From Hellea sp039977295 (GTDB lineage: Bacteria; Pseudomonadota; Alphaproteobacteria; Caulobacterales; Maricaulaceae), in contig JBDWDN010000009.1 of assembly GCA_039977295.1 (NCBI GenBank), positions 434,001 to 498,000 on the forward strand: a stretch of 64,000 nt of DNA, read 5' to 3'. The position numbers and the translations under genes were made by a program. The notes below the pieces were generated by a model. The model saw nothing but the letters and a program-made list of their open reading frames with translations, was not told the DNA's origin and ran no database searches. Below, in pieces: positions 42,826-51,497 of the stretch. The stretch's first letter is position 1; each line of letters begins with the position of its first letter.

Positions 42826-44091
42826 ATGTCTTACCCTGCCGTATCCTACTCCTCTCGCCCGACCCTGCGCGTGAACCTTGATAATCTTCGTTATAATTAT
42901 GAAGCCATTAAAGCCCGTGTTGGGACGGCTAAGATTGGGGCTTGCGTTAAAGCGGATGCTTATGGCCTTGGCGCGGTTCAAGTTGGCCGCGCGCTTTACG
43001 GCGCGGGATGCCGTATGTTTTTTGTGGCTACCGCAGGCGAAGGAAAAATTCTACGCGAAAGTGTTGGGCCGAACGCGGCGATTTTCGTTCTGAATGGCCC
43101 CTCTCCGCGCGATAAGGGTGTTCTGCTAGGGGCAAAGTTAAAACCTGTCATCAACTCTCTTGAGCAAGCGCGGTTCTGGGAAGGGGTTTGTAATAGCGTG
43201 AATGAGCCGCCCTATACCGCTATCCATATTGATACAGGCATGAACCGCCTCGGCTTTGACGCAGAAGAATTTAAAGAATTTGCGCGTGATAAAAAGCTTT
43301 GGAACACGCTAAACCCGGAATGGGTGATGAGCCACCTCGCCTGCGCGCCAGATGCCGACCACCCGATGAATGCCAAACAGCTTGCAGCTTTTAAACGCGC
43401 CGCAGCTCAACTCCCCATGACGCCGCTTAGCCTCGCTAATACGGCGGGGACATATTTGGGTAAGCCCTATCATTTCCAAATGGTGCGGCCCGGCATTGGA
43501 CTTTACGGGGGTTACGCAACCAATACGCCGGAACAGGAAGACATAAAAACTGTCGCCACGCTCCTCGCTCCGATCCTGCAAATTCGCAAGGTTAGTAAAG
43601 GCGAAACGATTGGATATGATGCGAGCTTTACCGCGCCGCGCGATATGCTGATTGCAGTATTAGGCGCGGGCTATGCAGACGGCGTGCCTGTGCTGGCCTC
43701 CAATAAAGGCCACGCGACATTACATGACGAGCCTGTGCCGATTGTGGGCCGCGTCAGCATGGACACGACAATTGTCGATATTACCCATGTGCATATGCAC
43801 AAAGAAGTTGGCGGCGTTGTCGTCTTTCGCGGTGACCAGCTTGAAAATGAAGCTAATGAAATTGGTACGATTAATTATGAAATGCTGACACGCCTTGGAC
43901 AGCGCCTACGCCGCGATTACGGAAAGCCAGAAAAATCTGAAAAACCCGCGCCCGCGGCACGTCCTCAGAAAAACCATCAGCGAGACAATAAGAGCAGTTT
44001 CAAATCCTCAAAGCCAAAATCACGCGGGCCGAAGAAAAGCGGTTATCAAAAAGGCGGCTATAGTAAAAACGGCGGAACGAACCGTAGATAA
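42826..44091 (+). CDS. alr: Alanine racemase with basic C-terminal tail
   Basis: Alr interconverts L- and D-alanine for peptidoglycan (PLP enzyme, cytosol). The PLP lysine is Lys42 in VKADAYGLGA, the second catalytic base is Tyr264 in TIGYDASF, and HIDTGMNRLGF and VGRVSMD are present. The catalytic part ends near residue 365, the usual length. A further 56 residues, rich in Lys, Arg, Ser, Gly and Pro (KSSKPKSRGPKKSGYQKGGYS), follow without homology to the enzyme. The tail is in the same open frame and could bind nucleic acid or the membrane surface. Alr next to dnaB is common. Confidence 0.93.
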   Translation: MSYPAVSYSSRPTLRVNLDNLRYNYEAIKARVGTAKIGACVKADAYGLGAVQVGRALYGAGCRMFFVATAGEGKILRESVGPNAAIFVLNGPSPRDKGVLLGAKLKPVINSLEQARFWEGVCNSVNEPPYTAIHIDTGMNRLGFDAEEFKEFARDKKLWNTLNPEWVMSHLACAPDADHPMNAKQLAAFKRAAAQLPMTPLSLANTAGTYLGKPYHFQMVRPGIGLYGGYATNTPEQEDIKTVATLLAPILQIRKVSKGETIGYDASFTAPRDMLIAVLGAGYADGVPVLASNKGHATLHDEPVPIVGRVSMDTTIVDITHVHMHKEVGGVVVFRGDQLENEANEIGTINYEMLTRLGQRLRRDYGKPEKSEKPAPAARPQKNHQRDNKSSFKSSKPKSRGPKKSGYQKGGYSKNGGTNRR

Positions 44092-44095
44092 AATC

Positions 44096-45088
44096 CTATC
44101 TATCGCGCAAAATACGCCGCGGCACATTCCGCCGCGGCTTGATCGCCAATAGATTTCGTTGAAAATCTAGGAAGAATTCTTCCTCGCTGAAGAAATTCAT
44201 TCCGACAATAATAAACGGTTCATCCTCCACGCCTAAGACGCCCAAACTCTTAAAGTCCATAATAACAAAGCTTCTATCCTCCCAAAATTTTTGACCACTT
44301 CGGATACGGTCCATTATGACTTTGGCTGTGGGATCAAATGTGCCGACTGCGCCTTGAAGTTCCCATTCTTTGCGAAGCCGTTTGCGGATGGGCTTGGCTT
44401 GCGCAAAGCTCGCCGAGGACCAATTCATCGCGCTAAATTCGGATCCCGTATCAAGCATCGCAGGTGTCTTACGTCCATCAACTCTGAGTTCAATAAAATG
44501 CAGGTCTCTATTATCTGCGAGGAAAGGGTTTTCAATCATCTCTACGCGTTGCCAAGCACTAGGGACGAAGACTTCTGTTCGGTTGGGAATTAATCGCAAT
44601 TCGCCTAATCGCGGCGAAATGTAGAGCTGATAACCGGCAAGAATATCCATCCCAATAAGACCATCATATTTGGTGGTCGACCCAAAACTGGCCTCTCTAT
44701 CATCCAGAATAACCATAGGCTTAACGTGGAATTTTACAGGCCCAACTTCAAGTTTCGCTAAGTTTACGACGCGGTGCTCTTTGGATTCCATCATGCCGTG
44801 AACCAAAGTTTCGTTCAATGCAGTGAGATCTAAATCGAGGCGCTGTAAAGAGCCTTCAAAAATCGCAGATTGCGTCGCGCCTGTATCCATCACGAAATCC
44901 ATGGAGCGGCCATTCACTTTCACGTCTTTTAGAACAATCAAGCCCTTTTCGGTCAAGCTCATCGGTATTGTAATGGCGACCTTAGTCGCTAAGGCTTGCT
45001 CTAGATCTATTGACGCAGGAGGCGGCGTTGCGCAGGCGCTAAGGAGCGAAAGACTTGCGAGATATATTAACATCAAAAAACGACCCAT
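44096..45088 (-). CDS. Retropepsin-like aspartic protease lipoprotein
   Basis: The 330-residue protein has a lipobox LSAC (Cys19) and two aspartyl-protease motifs, FVMDTGATQSAI (Asp68-Gly70) and AMLDTGSEFSAM (Asp213-Gly215). Hydrophobic-hydrophobic-Gly partners appear as DGLIGMDIL and IIVGMNFF. Two DTG repeats in one chain recall a pepsin-like pair, but bacterial retropepsin-like domains (gag-asp type) can also be duplicated. It should act on the periplasmic side of a membrane. It converges with alr with four bases between and diverges from katG. Confidence 0.82.
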   Translation of the reverse strand: MGRFLMLIYLASLSLLSACATPPPASIDLEQALATKVAITIPMSLTEKGLIVLKDVKVNGRSMDFVMDTGATQSAIFEGSLQRLDLDLTALNETLVHGMMESKEHRVVNLAKLEVGPVKFHVKPMVILDDREASFGSTTKYDGLIGMDILAGYQLYISPRLGELRLIPNRTEVFVPSAWQRVEMIENPFLADNRDLHFIELRVDGRKTPAMLDTGSEFSAMNWSSASFAQAKPIRKRLRKEWELQGAVGTFDPTAKVIMDRIRSGQKFWEDRSFVIMDFKSLGVLGVEDEPFIIVGMNFFSEEEFFLDFQRNLLAIKPRRNVPRRILRDR

Positions 45089-45181
45089 ATGACAGTGTAT
45101 CAGAAAAGTATTTCAATGTCTTGCTTTCCAAATACACACATGGCTCAACCATTGTCGTCCATTCACAAATGGATACCTTTC

Positions 45182-45218
45182 ATAGTTAATACCTATCAAT
45201 TCATTTGATATTACCAAT
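45182..45218 (+). promoter_or_regulatory. OxyR-like site upstream of katG
   Basis: The OxyR pattern is ATAG-N7-CTAT-N7-ATAG-N7-CTAT. Here ATAG (45182-45185), CTAT (45193-45196), then TTTG (45204-45207) and CAAT (45215-45218) appear with exact 7-base spacing, matching 12 of 16 bases. It lies 69 bases before the katG ATG. Confidence 0.5.
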
Positions 45219-45286
45219 TGGTATTCAAACCCCAAGGTTATTATTCATTATGTGGAATTAAGACTCACAACATAATGGAGAGACCT

Positions 45287-47458
45287 ATGAGTGATATAAG
45301 CAAATGCCCTGTGATGCACGGCGCGAACAAAGCCGCAGCCTCTGGCACCACCGCTAACCAACATTGGTGGCCTGAGCAGCTTAATCTCAAAATCCTGAAC
45401 CAGAACTCTTCCAATGTAAATCCGATGGGCGAGGATTTCGATTATGCCGAAGCCTTTAACAGCCTTGACCTAAAAGCCGTCAAAAAAGACCTCACAGATT
45501 TGATGACTGACAGTCAAGATTGGTGGCCCGCAGATTACGGCACATATGCTGGCCTTTTTGTCCGTATGGCATGGCACAGCGCAGGTACATACCGCACTTA
45601 TGATGGCCGCGGCGGAGCAAATTCTGGTTCGCAGCGTTTTGCGCCTCTCAATAGCTGGCCTGACAATGGTAATCTAGACAAGGCGCGCCGTCTTCTTTGG
45701 CCTATCAAAGCTAAATATGGCAATAAGCTCTCCTGGGCTGATCTTATGATCCTTGCAGGAAATGTCGCGATGGAATCTTGCGGCTTTAAGACATTCGGTT
45801 TTGGCGGCGGCCGCGAAGACATTTATGAACCTGAAGAAGACATTTATTGGGGCCCTGAAACAGAATGGCTTGACGATAAGCGCTACACAGGTGACCGCGA
45901 CCTCGCAACGCCGCTCGGCGCTGTGCAAATGGGCCTTATCTATGTGAACCCAGAAGGCCCGAACGGAAACCCTGATCCGCTAAAATCCGCTTTTGATATT
46001 CGCGATACATTCTCTCGCATGGCAATGGATGACTATGAAACAGTCGCCCTCGTCGCGGGTGGTCATACATTTGGTAAAGGTCATGGTGCTGGCCCCGAAG
46101 ACAATGTTGGTGTTGAACCCGAAGGCGGAGCGATTGAAGCTCAAGGCTTTGGCTGGCTTAACACACATGGTTCAGGCAAAGGCGATGACACAACAACTGC
46201 TGGTTTCGAAGGCGCTTGGACACCAACACCAAATGAATGGAACATGGAGTATTTCGAAGTCCTTCTTGGCAATGAGTGGGAACAAACAACAAGCGCGTCG
46301 GGCCATGTTCAGTGGACACCAACGGCAGCGTCAAACGCTCCGCAAGCCCCGCAAGCCCACGACCCGTCTAAAACACAGCCTCTCATGATGACGACAGCTG
46401 ATATGGCGATGAAACTCGACCCTGCTTATGGCAAAATTTCGAAAAACTTCCTCGACAACCCTGATGAATTTGCAGATGCCTATGCTCGTGCTTGGTTCAA
46501 ATTGACCCATCGCGATATGGGGCCCATCGCCTGTTACCTCGGCGAAGAGGTGCCAAGTGAAGAACTTATCTGGCAAGATCCTGTGCCTGCCCACAAAGGA
46601 GCGGTCATTAACGCTTCTGACATCGATGATTTAAAAGCGGCTATTTTGACCTCGGGTCTTTCTGTGTCACAGCTTGTAAACACAGCTTGGGCCTCTGCTG
46701 CAACATTCCGCAGCTCTGACAGACGCGGCGGCGCTAATGGCGCGCGTATCCGTTTGGCCCCGCAAAAGGATTGGGCGGTAAATAAAGGTACGGCAGATGT
46801 AATCTCTGTGCTGGAAGGTATCCAGTCTAAGTCGAGCGCAAATGTCTCCTTGGCCGACTTGATTGTTCTTGGCGGCTGTGCGGCGATTGAAAAAGCTAGC
46901 GGAGCCTCTGTTCCGTTCACACCGGGCCGGACTGACGCCACTGATGCGCAAACTGACGTGGATAGTTTTGAATTATTGGAACCGACATTTGATGGCTTCC
47001 GTAACTATAAGAACACGGATGACCCGCGCTCAACGGAAGCTTTGCTTGTTGACCGCGCTCAACTTTTGGGCCTTACAGCCCCTGAAATGACAGTTCTCGT
47101 TGGCGGCCTTCGCTCACTCGGCGCGAATGCAGGCGGCTCAACCCATGGCGTTCTCACTGACAATGTTGGCACACTCTCAAATGACTTCTTCGTCAACCTT
47201 CTCGACATGTCCACAGCTTGGTCATCGACAGATAAGTCTGAGGAAAGCTTTGAGGGTAAATGCCGTAAGAGCGGTAAGGTGAAATATACGGGCACACGCG
47301 CCGATCTCGTCTTTGGCTCGAACTCCATTCTGCGCGGGCTTTCCGAAGTCTACGCCGAAGCGGGTTCCGAAGCCAAGTTCACGCGTGACTTTATCGCGGC
47401 TTGGGACAAAGTCATGATGACTGACCGTTTTGACGTAAAGGCCTCTGCAAAGGCGTAA
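45287..47458 (+). CDS. katG: Catalase-peroxidase KatG
   Basis: KatG destroys hydrogen peroxide with haem b. The 723-residue protein has the distal set Arg93-Trp96-His97 in VRMAWHSAGTYR. The Trp96-Tyr219-Met245 crosslink residues are in WHSAG, IYVNPEGPNG and SRMAMDDYET, and the proximal His260 is in GGHTFGK. The C-terminal half is the usual inactive duplicate. The ATG at 45287 with GGAG upstream is preferred over a start 23 codons earlier that runs through the promoter. An OxyR-like site precedes it and a terminator hairpin follows. Confidence 0.97.
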   Translation: MSDISKCPVMHGANKAAASGTTANQHWWPEQLNLKILNQNSSNVNPMGEDFDYAEAFNSLDLKAVKKDLTDLMTDSQDWWPADYGTYAGLFVRMAWHSAGTYRTYDGRGGANSGSQRFAPLNSWPDNGNLDKARRLLWPIKAKYGNKLSWADLMILAGNVAMESCGFKTFGFGGGREDIYEPEEDIYWGPETEWLDDKRYTGDRDLATPLGAVQMGLIYVNPEGPNGNPDPLKSAFDIRDTFSRMAMDDYETVALVAGGHTFGKGHGAGPEDNVGVEPEGGAIEAQGFGWLNTHGSGKGDDTTTAGFEGAWTPTPNEWNMEYFEVLLGNEWEQTTSASGHVQWTPTAASNAPQAPQAHDPSKTQPLMMTTADMAMKLDPAYGKISKNFLDNPDEFADAYARAWFKLTHRDMGPIACYLGEEVPSEELIWQDPVPAHKGAVINASDIDDLKAAILTSGLSVSQLVNTAWASAATFRSSDRRGGANGARIRLAPQKDWAVNKGTADVISVLEGIQSKSSANVSLADLIVLGGCAAIEKASGASVPFTPGRTDATDAQTDVDSFELLEPTFDGFRNYKNTDDPRSTEALLVDRAQLLGLTAPEMTVLVGGLRSLGANAGGSTHGVLTDNVGTLSNDFFVNLLDMSTAWSSTDKSEESFEGKCRKSGKVKYTGTRADLVFGSNSILRGLSEVYAEAGSEAKFTRDFIAAWDKVMMTDRFDVKASAKA

Positions 47459-47466
47459 TCAGTTAC

Positions 47467-47485
47467 GGCCCTCATCTTGAGGGCC
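47467..47485 (+). terminator. Terminator hairpin after katG
   Basis: GGCCCTC at 47467-47473 and GAGGGCC at 47479-47485 form a 7-bp stem eight bases after the katG stop, followed by TATAAATTCTT. The tail is a weak U-tract. Confidence 0.6.
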
Positions 47486-47579
47486 TATAAATTCTTAGTG
47501 TCTCTGATGAAGCGTTGTGCTGTGCTCCGCAGAACGAGATATTGGATACACTATTTTTTGTCTAAATTCTACCTCGGCA

Positions 47580-49733
47580 TTATTGGGGTAATGATTTACC
47601 CGGACGGTAATCACGCGTCGCGCTCGGAAGGACCTCTTCAAGCGTCATCGGCATGCGTTTATATTCACCCCGCGCGAAGAGCGGCGACTGATCGTCGAAA
47701 TGCGGTGAGTTTTCATCCAGAGTGGCTGCGCCGTATTGGTGAATGGATTGCAGGGTTAACTCTCCTGCCTCATTCCAATCGGCATACATAATATGGGTAT
47801 CACCCGCAAAAGCATTCATAATGCCGTCTTTGGAAATACCGTCGCGATCCGCATATATAGCGCGCAAAATATCTGGGCCGCCATCCAACGGAAGGTCAAC
47901 ATCGCCGCGCTGAATGCGGTTTATCTCGCCCCACTCAGGATCAAGACGGCCAAAGCGGGTTTTTAATTCACCTGCCGTCTTTTTGAGCATTTCCATGGGA
48001 TCAGCTTCGGGTTTGATAAATTCATACCCCAAAGCCCGCGTCCCCGTAATAATCGCCAAAGCCGCCCCGCGGCTTTCCTTGACAGTATCGCCGTCCCAAT
48101 TGCGCAGCACCTCTTGCGACTCTTTTATGAGCGGGTCATCAGAGGGCGTTGTTACCAAATCGACAACCATCTGCATGACAGCGCTTTCAGGGTGATAGCG
48201 TGTATCAGCGCGGTAGCGCAAAAGCTCTTCCTCTGTAATCGCCATATCAGGCTCAAATAGCTGCAAAGCCCGCCTTGCGCGGTTCGTCATGCGTGGTTCT
48301 AACCCCATCGTTTCCGAGAAATCAGAGCGTTTATTATTACAGTCCGAACTGGTAATTTGAAAAGGGGTAGAGTTGGCACTAAAGAGCCAACCGCATGCAG
48401 GGTTCCATATTTGCGGCAGCTTTGAAACATCGTAATAGTCCTCCCAAATCAGCTGTGATTGATCGCCCGGTAAAGCCTTGCTCCAATCTGGCCCTTCAAT
48501 CCGCTTGGGCATGCGCGCATTATATATCTCGCCAATATTACCGTCTTTATCGGCATAGGTTATATTGAAACTGAGCACGCCATTTTGCTCCAATGCCTTG
48601 CGCCACTCGGTCATATTTGTGGCTTTTCCCATCTCATACCATTGCTGTATCGCGCCGACTTCTTGCAGTCCTGCAAAGCGTATCGCGTAATGACCCGTCG
48701 GCGTATCAAGCACGGGGCCGTGTTCTGACCACAATACATCGCGCGAAATAGGCAGGGAAAATGGCCCAAATAATTTCACGCGGAACTTAGATTTCGTTTT
48801 TTCAAAATCGCGCCACTCCCCATCCAATTTATACTGCGTAGGTTTTTTCTTGCGGTTGGTTTCAAGCACAAAAATATCGACCAAATCAGGTTGATTGACA
48901 GTATGGGTCCAACCCAAATTAGGCGTCACGCCTTGCGCTAAAATTGGCGTACCCGGGAAGCTCGCCCCTGCTAGGTTCAGCCCCTCTTCAGATACCATAT
49001 GCGCCTCATACCACGCATAGGGCCCCGCCATAGGTTGATGCGAATTTACAACGAGGCGCGTATGTCCATCGGCTGAACGTGACGGCGCAATCGCAAACCC
49101 ATTTGAGCCGCGAACGGCCTCGGGTAAGTTTAACGAGGCTTGTTGCTGCCAAGGCGAGACGGCTGGTTTATTCTCATCCGTGAAGAGCTCTTCCAGCTTT
49201 CCGTCTAACCGGTAAAAGAACGGAGTCGCCCAAGTATATCCCGCGATAACATCTTGCGGGGTTGCGGGCAGAACGCCCGGCAAAACTTTGTCAGGGTTCT
49301 CAACGCCAAAGAGGTTTAACGCATCTGCATAAGCTTTCGCTATTGCCTTAACTTCGGGCGTTACCTCTGCGGCATATTTTGTGTCCACCGCTTCGCGGAC
49401 TTTGAAGAGATCAAAAAGATAGTCCTGAGGGGCAACCTCCTTGCCTTTATATTTCGCGCTCATACCTCTTGCTGCGATGACCACGTCCTGCATAGTCTCC
49501 CAGTCATCCTCCGCATGGGCATAGCCATAGCCGAAGCTGGCATCTGCGTCTGTTTTTCCAAAAATATGCGGCACGCCCCATTCATCCCGAATGACTCGCG
49601 CATCATATGTTGCCGCTACGGCGCGGATAATATCTGCATCTGGCTTTACGCCGCTCGGAGTATTCAAATAGAGCAAACCTCCTGCCCCTGCCAAAATTGC
49701 TAAAACACCTGCTGATTTCAATAAATTTTTCAT
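47580..49733 (-). CDS. Penicillin-amidase-family acylase
   Basis: The 717-residue protein is an Ntn hydrolase of the penicillin acylase/acyl-homoserine-lactone acylase (S45) family. These are exported and self-cleave to alpha and beta chains. The new N-terminal nucleophile is Ser210 in VRGS-NGFAIAPSRS. An early motif VIRDEWGVPHIFG (about 47-59) and TVNQPDLVDIF further on are typical. The N-terminus has a hydrophobic export segment (residues 7-24). The ATG at 49733 is chosen, since upstream extension is AT-rich and unlike the family. Quorum quenching is possible but cannot be told from sequence. Confidence 0.88.
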   Translation of the reverse strand: MKNLLKSAGVLAILAGAGGLLYLNTPSGVKPDADIIRAVAATYDARVIRDEWGVPHIFGKTDADASFGYGYAHAEDDWETMQDVVIAARGMSAKYKGKEVAPQDYLFDLFKVREAVDTKYAAEVTPEVKAIAKAYADALNLFGVENPDKVLPGVLPATPQDVIAGYTWATPFFYRLDGKLEELFTDENKPAVSPWQQQASLNLPEAVRGSNGFAIAPSRSADGHTRLVVNSHQPMAGPYAWYEAHMVSEEGLNLAGASFPGTPILAQGVTPNLGWTHTVNQPDLVDIFVLETNRKKKPTQYKLDGEWRDFEKTKSKFRVKLFGPFSLPISRDVLWSEHGPVLDTPTGHYAIRFAGLQEVGAIQQWYEMGKATNMTEWRKALEQNGVLSFNITYADKDGNIGEIYNARMPKRIEGPDWSKALPGDQSQLIWEDYYDVSKLPQIWNPACGWLFSANSTPFQITSSDCNNKRSDFSETMGLEPRMTNRARRALQLFEPDMAITEEELLRYRADTRYHPESAVMQMVVDLVTTPSDDPLIKESQEVLRNWDGDTVKESRGAALAIITGTRALGYEFIKPEADPMEMLKKTAGELKTRFGRLDPEWGEINRIQRGDVDLPLDGGPDILRAIYADRDGISKDGIMNAFAGDTHIMYADWNEAGELTLQSIHQYGAATLDENSPHFDDQSPLFARGEYKRMPMTLEEVLPSATRDYRPGKSLPQ

Positions 49734-49826
49734 GGGCCCTTGTCGATAAATAACAGTGTGAAGGCAAGTAAGATTTGGAATTGCTGATGGGCTGTAGTAA
49801 GTTTTCACAAAATAGCGGAGAACTTT

Positions 49827-50552
49827 ATGACTGATAAGCAATTAAATCTGGCCGAAATTAACCCCCAAGACTTACTTGATCAAATTTTGGCAGCTGGCAA
49901 GGACCTCGTTAAAAAAGGTCAAGCGCAAACAGGTGATCTCACGGTCAAAGCCAAAGAGCTTGCCTCAAATGGCGAAGATTACCTCGTTGATAAGCTCGAC
50001 ATAGAAGATACGGAGCTCAGCCGTGCGGCGCTTCGCAAAGGCGTTGGCACAGGCGCAGCGGCAGGGGTAATTGCTCTACTCCTCTCCTCGCGCTCTGGCC
50101 GGAAAGTGGCAACACTTGGTGGCCTCGGCGCCTTAGGTGTTCTCGCCTTTAAAGCGCATAAAGCGGGCAAAATGCCGACATCCGCCGAGGATGTTATCGG
50201 CCTTATAAAAGGCCCAAAGGCTGATGCACGCGCAGCTATCCTTCTCAAAGCCATGGTTTCCGCGGCCAAAGCTGATGGATCTTTGCACGACGAAGAACTC
50301 GAAATTATAAATGCCTATGAAGGCGCAAGTCTCGAGGCCGTGCAATCTGTCATGGACCAACCTACCAACGCCAAAGCGATTGCCGCTCTGGCGGATAGCG
50401 ACCAAGCCGCCGCAGAAATTTATGCCGTGTCTTGCCGCGTCGCCAACGGCCTTAATCCCAAAGAACGTGACTATCTAGACACCCTCGCCATGGGCCTAAA
50501 ACTTGACCCGGAACTCGCGGCCAAGATTGAGACAGAAATGCGTACAGGCTAA
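49827..50552 (+). CDS. DUF533 (YebE-like) membrane-associated protein
   Basis: The 241-residue protein has a charged N-terminal region, a Gly-rich hydrophobic stretch (about 72-112, AAAGVIALLLSS and VATLGGLGALGVLAF) and a helical C-terminal domain of the TerB/DUF533 type. That domain shows LLKAMVSAAKADGSLHDEELEII near 147. This plan fits E. coli YebE. Its function is unknown. It diverges from the acylase gene across 93 bp and lies 64 bp before the Kazal gene. Confidence 0.82.
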   Translation: MTDKQLNLAEINPQDLLDQILAAGKDLVKKGQAQTGDLTVKAKELASNGEDYLVDKLDIEDTELSRAALRKGVGTGAAAGVIALLLSSRSGRKVATLGGLGALGVLAFKAHKAGKMPTSAEDVIGLIKGPKADARAAILLKAMVSAAKADGSLHDEELEIINAYEGASLEAVQSVMDQPTNAKAIAALADSDQAAAEIYAVSCRVANGLNPKERDYLDTLAMGLKLDPELAAKIETEMRTG

Positions 50553-50616
50553 TTCGCTTATTTGGCTTAATAATTGTCTTGATATTAGGGTCTGAACTCA
50601 ATTCGGGAGGTAGGGA

Positions 50617-51024
50617 ATGAAAAAGATTACACTTATCGTGATCGCATTGATCGCGCTCATGGTCACGGCCTGCGCCGCCCCGATTGATAGCCCACAGCCT
50701 CAAGGACAACAACTCCCGACGGCAGGCGAGCATATTCCTCCGCCAAACTTCCCTGTTAGCGAAGCCCCTAAAGAAGGTGAGCGTTATTGCGGCGGCATGA
50801 CCGCGAGTCCCGCGCCGTCTTGCAATGAACCAACAGAATATTGCCACCGCGAGCTTCGCGATATGTGCGGCGCGGCAGATGCCCCGGGTGTTTGCCGCTT
50901 GCGTCCGCAAATTTGCACACGCGACTACCGTCCAGTTTGCGGCTGTGATGGAAAAACCTACTCGAATGAATGCAGCGCCAATGCCGCCGGCATCAGCGCG
51001 GCGGCCCAAGGAGAATGCAAATGA
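50617..51024 (+). CDS. Kazal-type protease inhibitor lipoprotein
   Basis: The 135-residue protein has a lipobox VTAC (Cys19), a Pro-rich linker, and a Cys-rich part with six Cys from 58 to 93. A Kazal domain follows from Cys100 with YRPVCGCDGKTYSNEC. Kazal domains inhibit serine proteases. In bacteria such lipoproteins may protect the envelope from foreign or own proteases. The stop overlaps the ATG of the cupin gene (ATGA at 51021-51024). GGGAGG lies upstream of the ATG at 50617. Confidence 0.87.
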   Translation: MKKITLIVIALIALMVTACAAPIDSPQPQGQQLPTAGEHIPPPNFPVSEAPKEGERYCGGMTASPAPSCNEPTEYCHRELRDMCGAADAPGVCRLRPQICTRDYRPVCGCDGKTYSNECSANAAGISAAAQGECK

Positions 51025-51497
51025 TGAGGGTCTTACTAACGGCGTCTCTTTTGGTTTTGGCGGCCTGCTCAGATCAACCGACAGCTGTTACTGATAGCGG
51101 CTCCGAACTAGATTCTCGCATCATCTCTATGGAAGACGTCTCCAGAGACGTCGCAGATTGGGGGAGTTTCTATCCCCACTTTACGGGGCAGACTTACGGC
51201 ACAAAACCCGTTCTTGCAGGCGTTGCGAATATCAATGTTGGACAGCAAATTCATCCGCCCCACCGGCATGGTGACGAGGAATTTCTGATGGTCACAAAGG
51301 GAACAGGCGAGTGGTATTTGAACGGCGAAACTTTCCCTGCCAAAGAAGGCGATATGCTCTACGCAAAACCGTGGGATTATCATGGTCTTAAAGCTGCGCC
51401 CGACAGCGCTTTGCAATTTGTTGTTTTTAAATGGACAAGTAAAGGCTTAACACCTGTTGACCCCGACCCGTCTTTACCCGAAGAACTTGACGAATAA
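51021..51497 (+). CDS. Cupin-domain lipoprotein
   Basis: The 158-residue protein has a lipobox LAAC (Cys16) and a cupin fold with PPHRHGDEEFLMVTKGTGEWYLNG (about residues 75-98; motif 1 has the two His and the Glu ligand) and KPWDYHGLKA (motif 2 His). This should be a small periplasmic metal-binding cupin of unknown activity. The ATG at 51021 with GGAG upstream sets the lipoprotein signal at the N-terminus. It overlaps the Kazal gene stop by four bases and the VWA gene start by one. Confidence 0.85.
   Translation: MMRVLLTASLLVLAACSDQPTAVTDSGSELDSRIISMEDVSRDVADWGSFYPHFTGQTYGTKPVLAGVANINVGQQIHPPHRHGDEEFLMVTKGTGEWYLNGETFPAKEGDMLYAKPWDYHGLKAAPDSALQFVVFKWTSKGLTPVDPDPSLPEELDE

Noticed and set aside
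45218..45286. A 23-codon N-terminal extension of katG
   Set aside because: It runs through the promoter region. GGAG before the ATG at 45287 and family length favour the shorter form.
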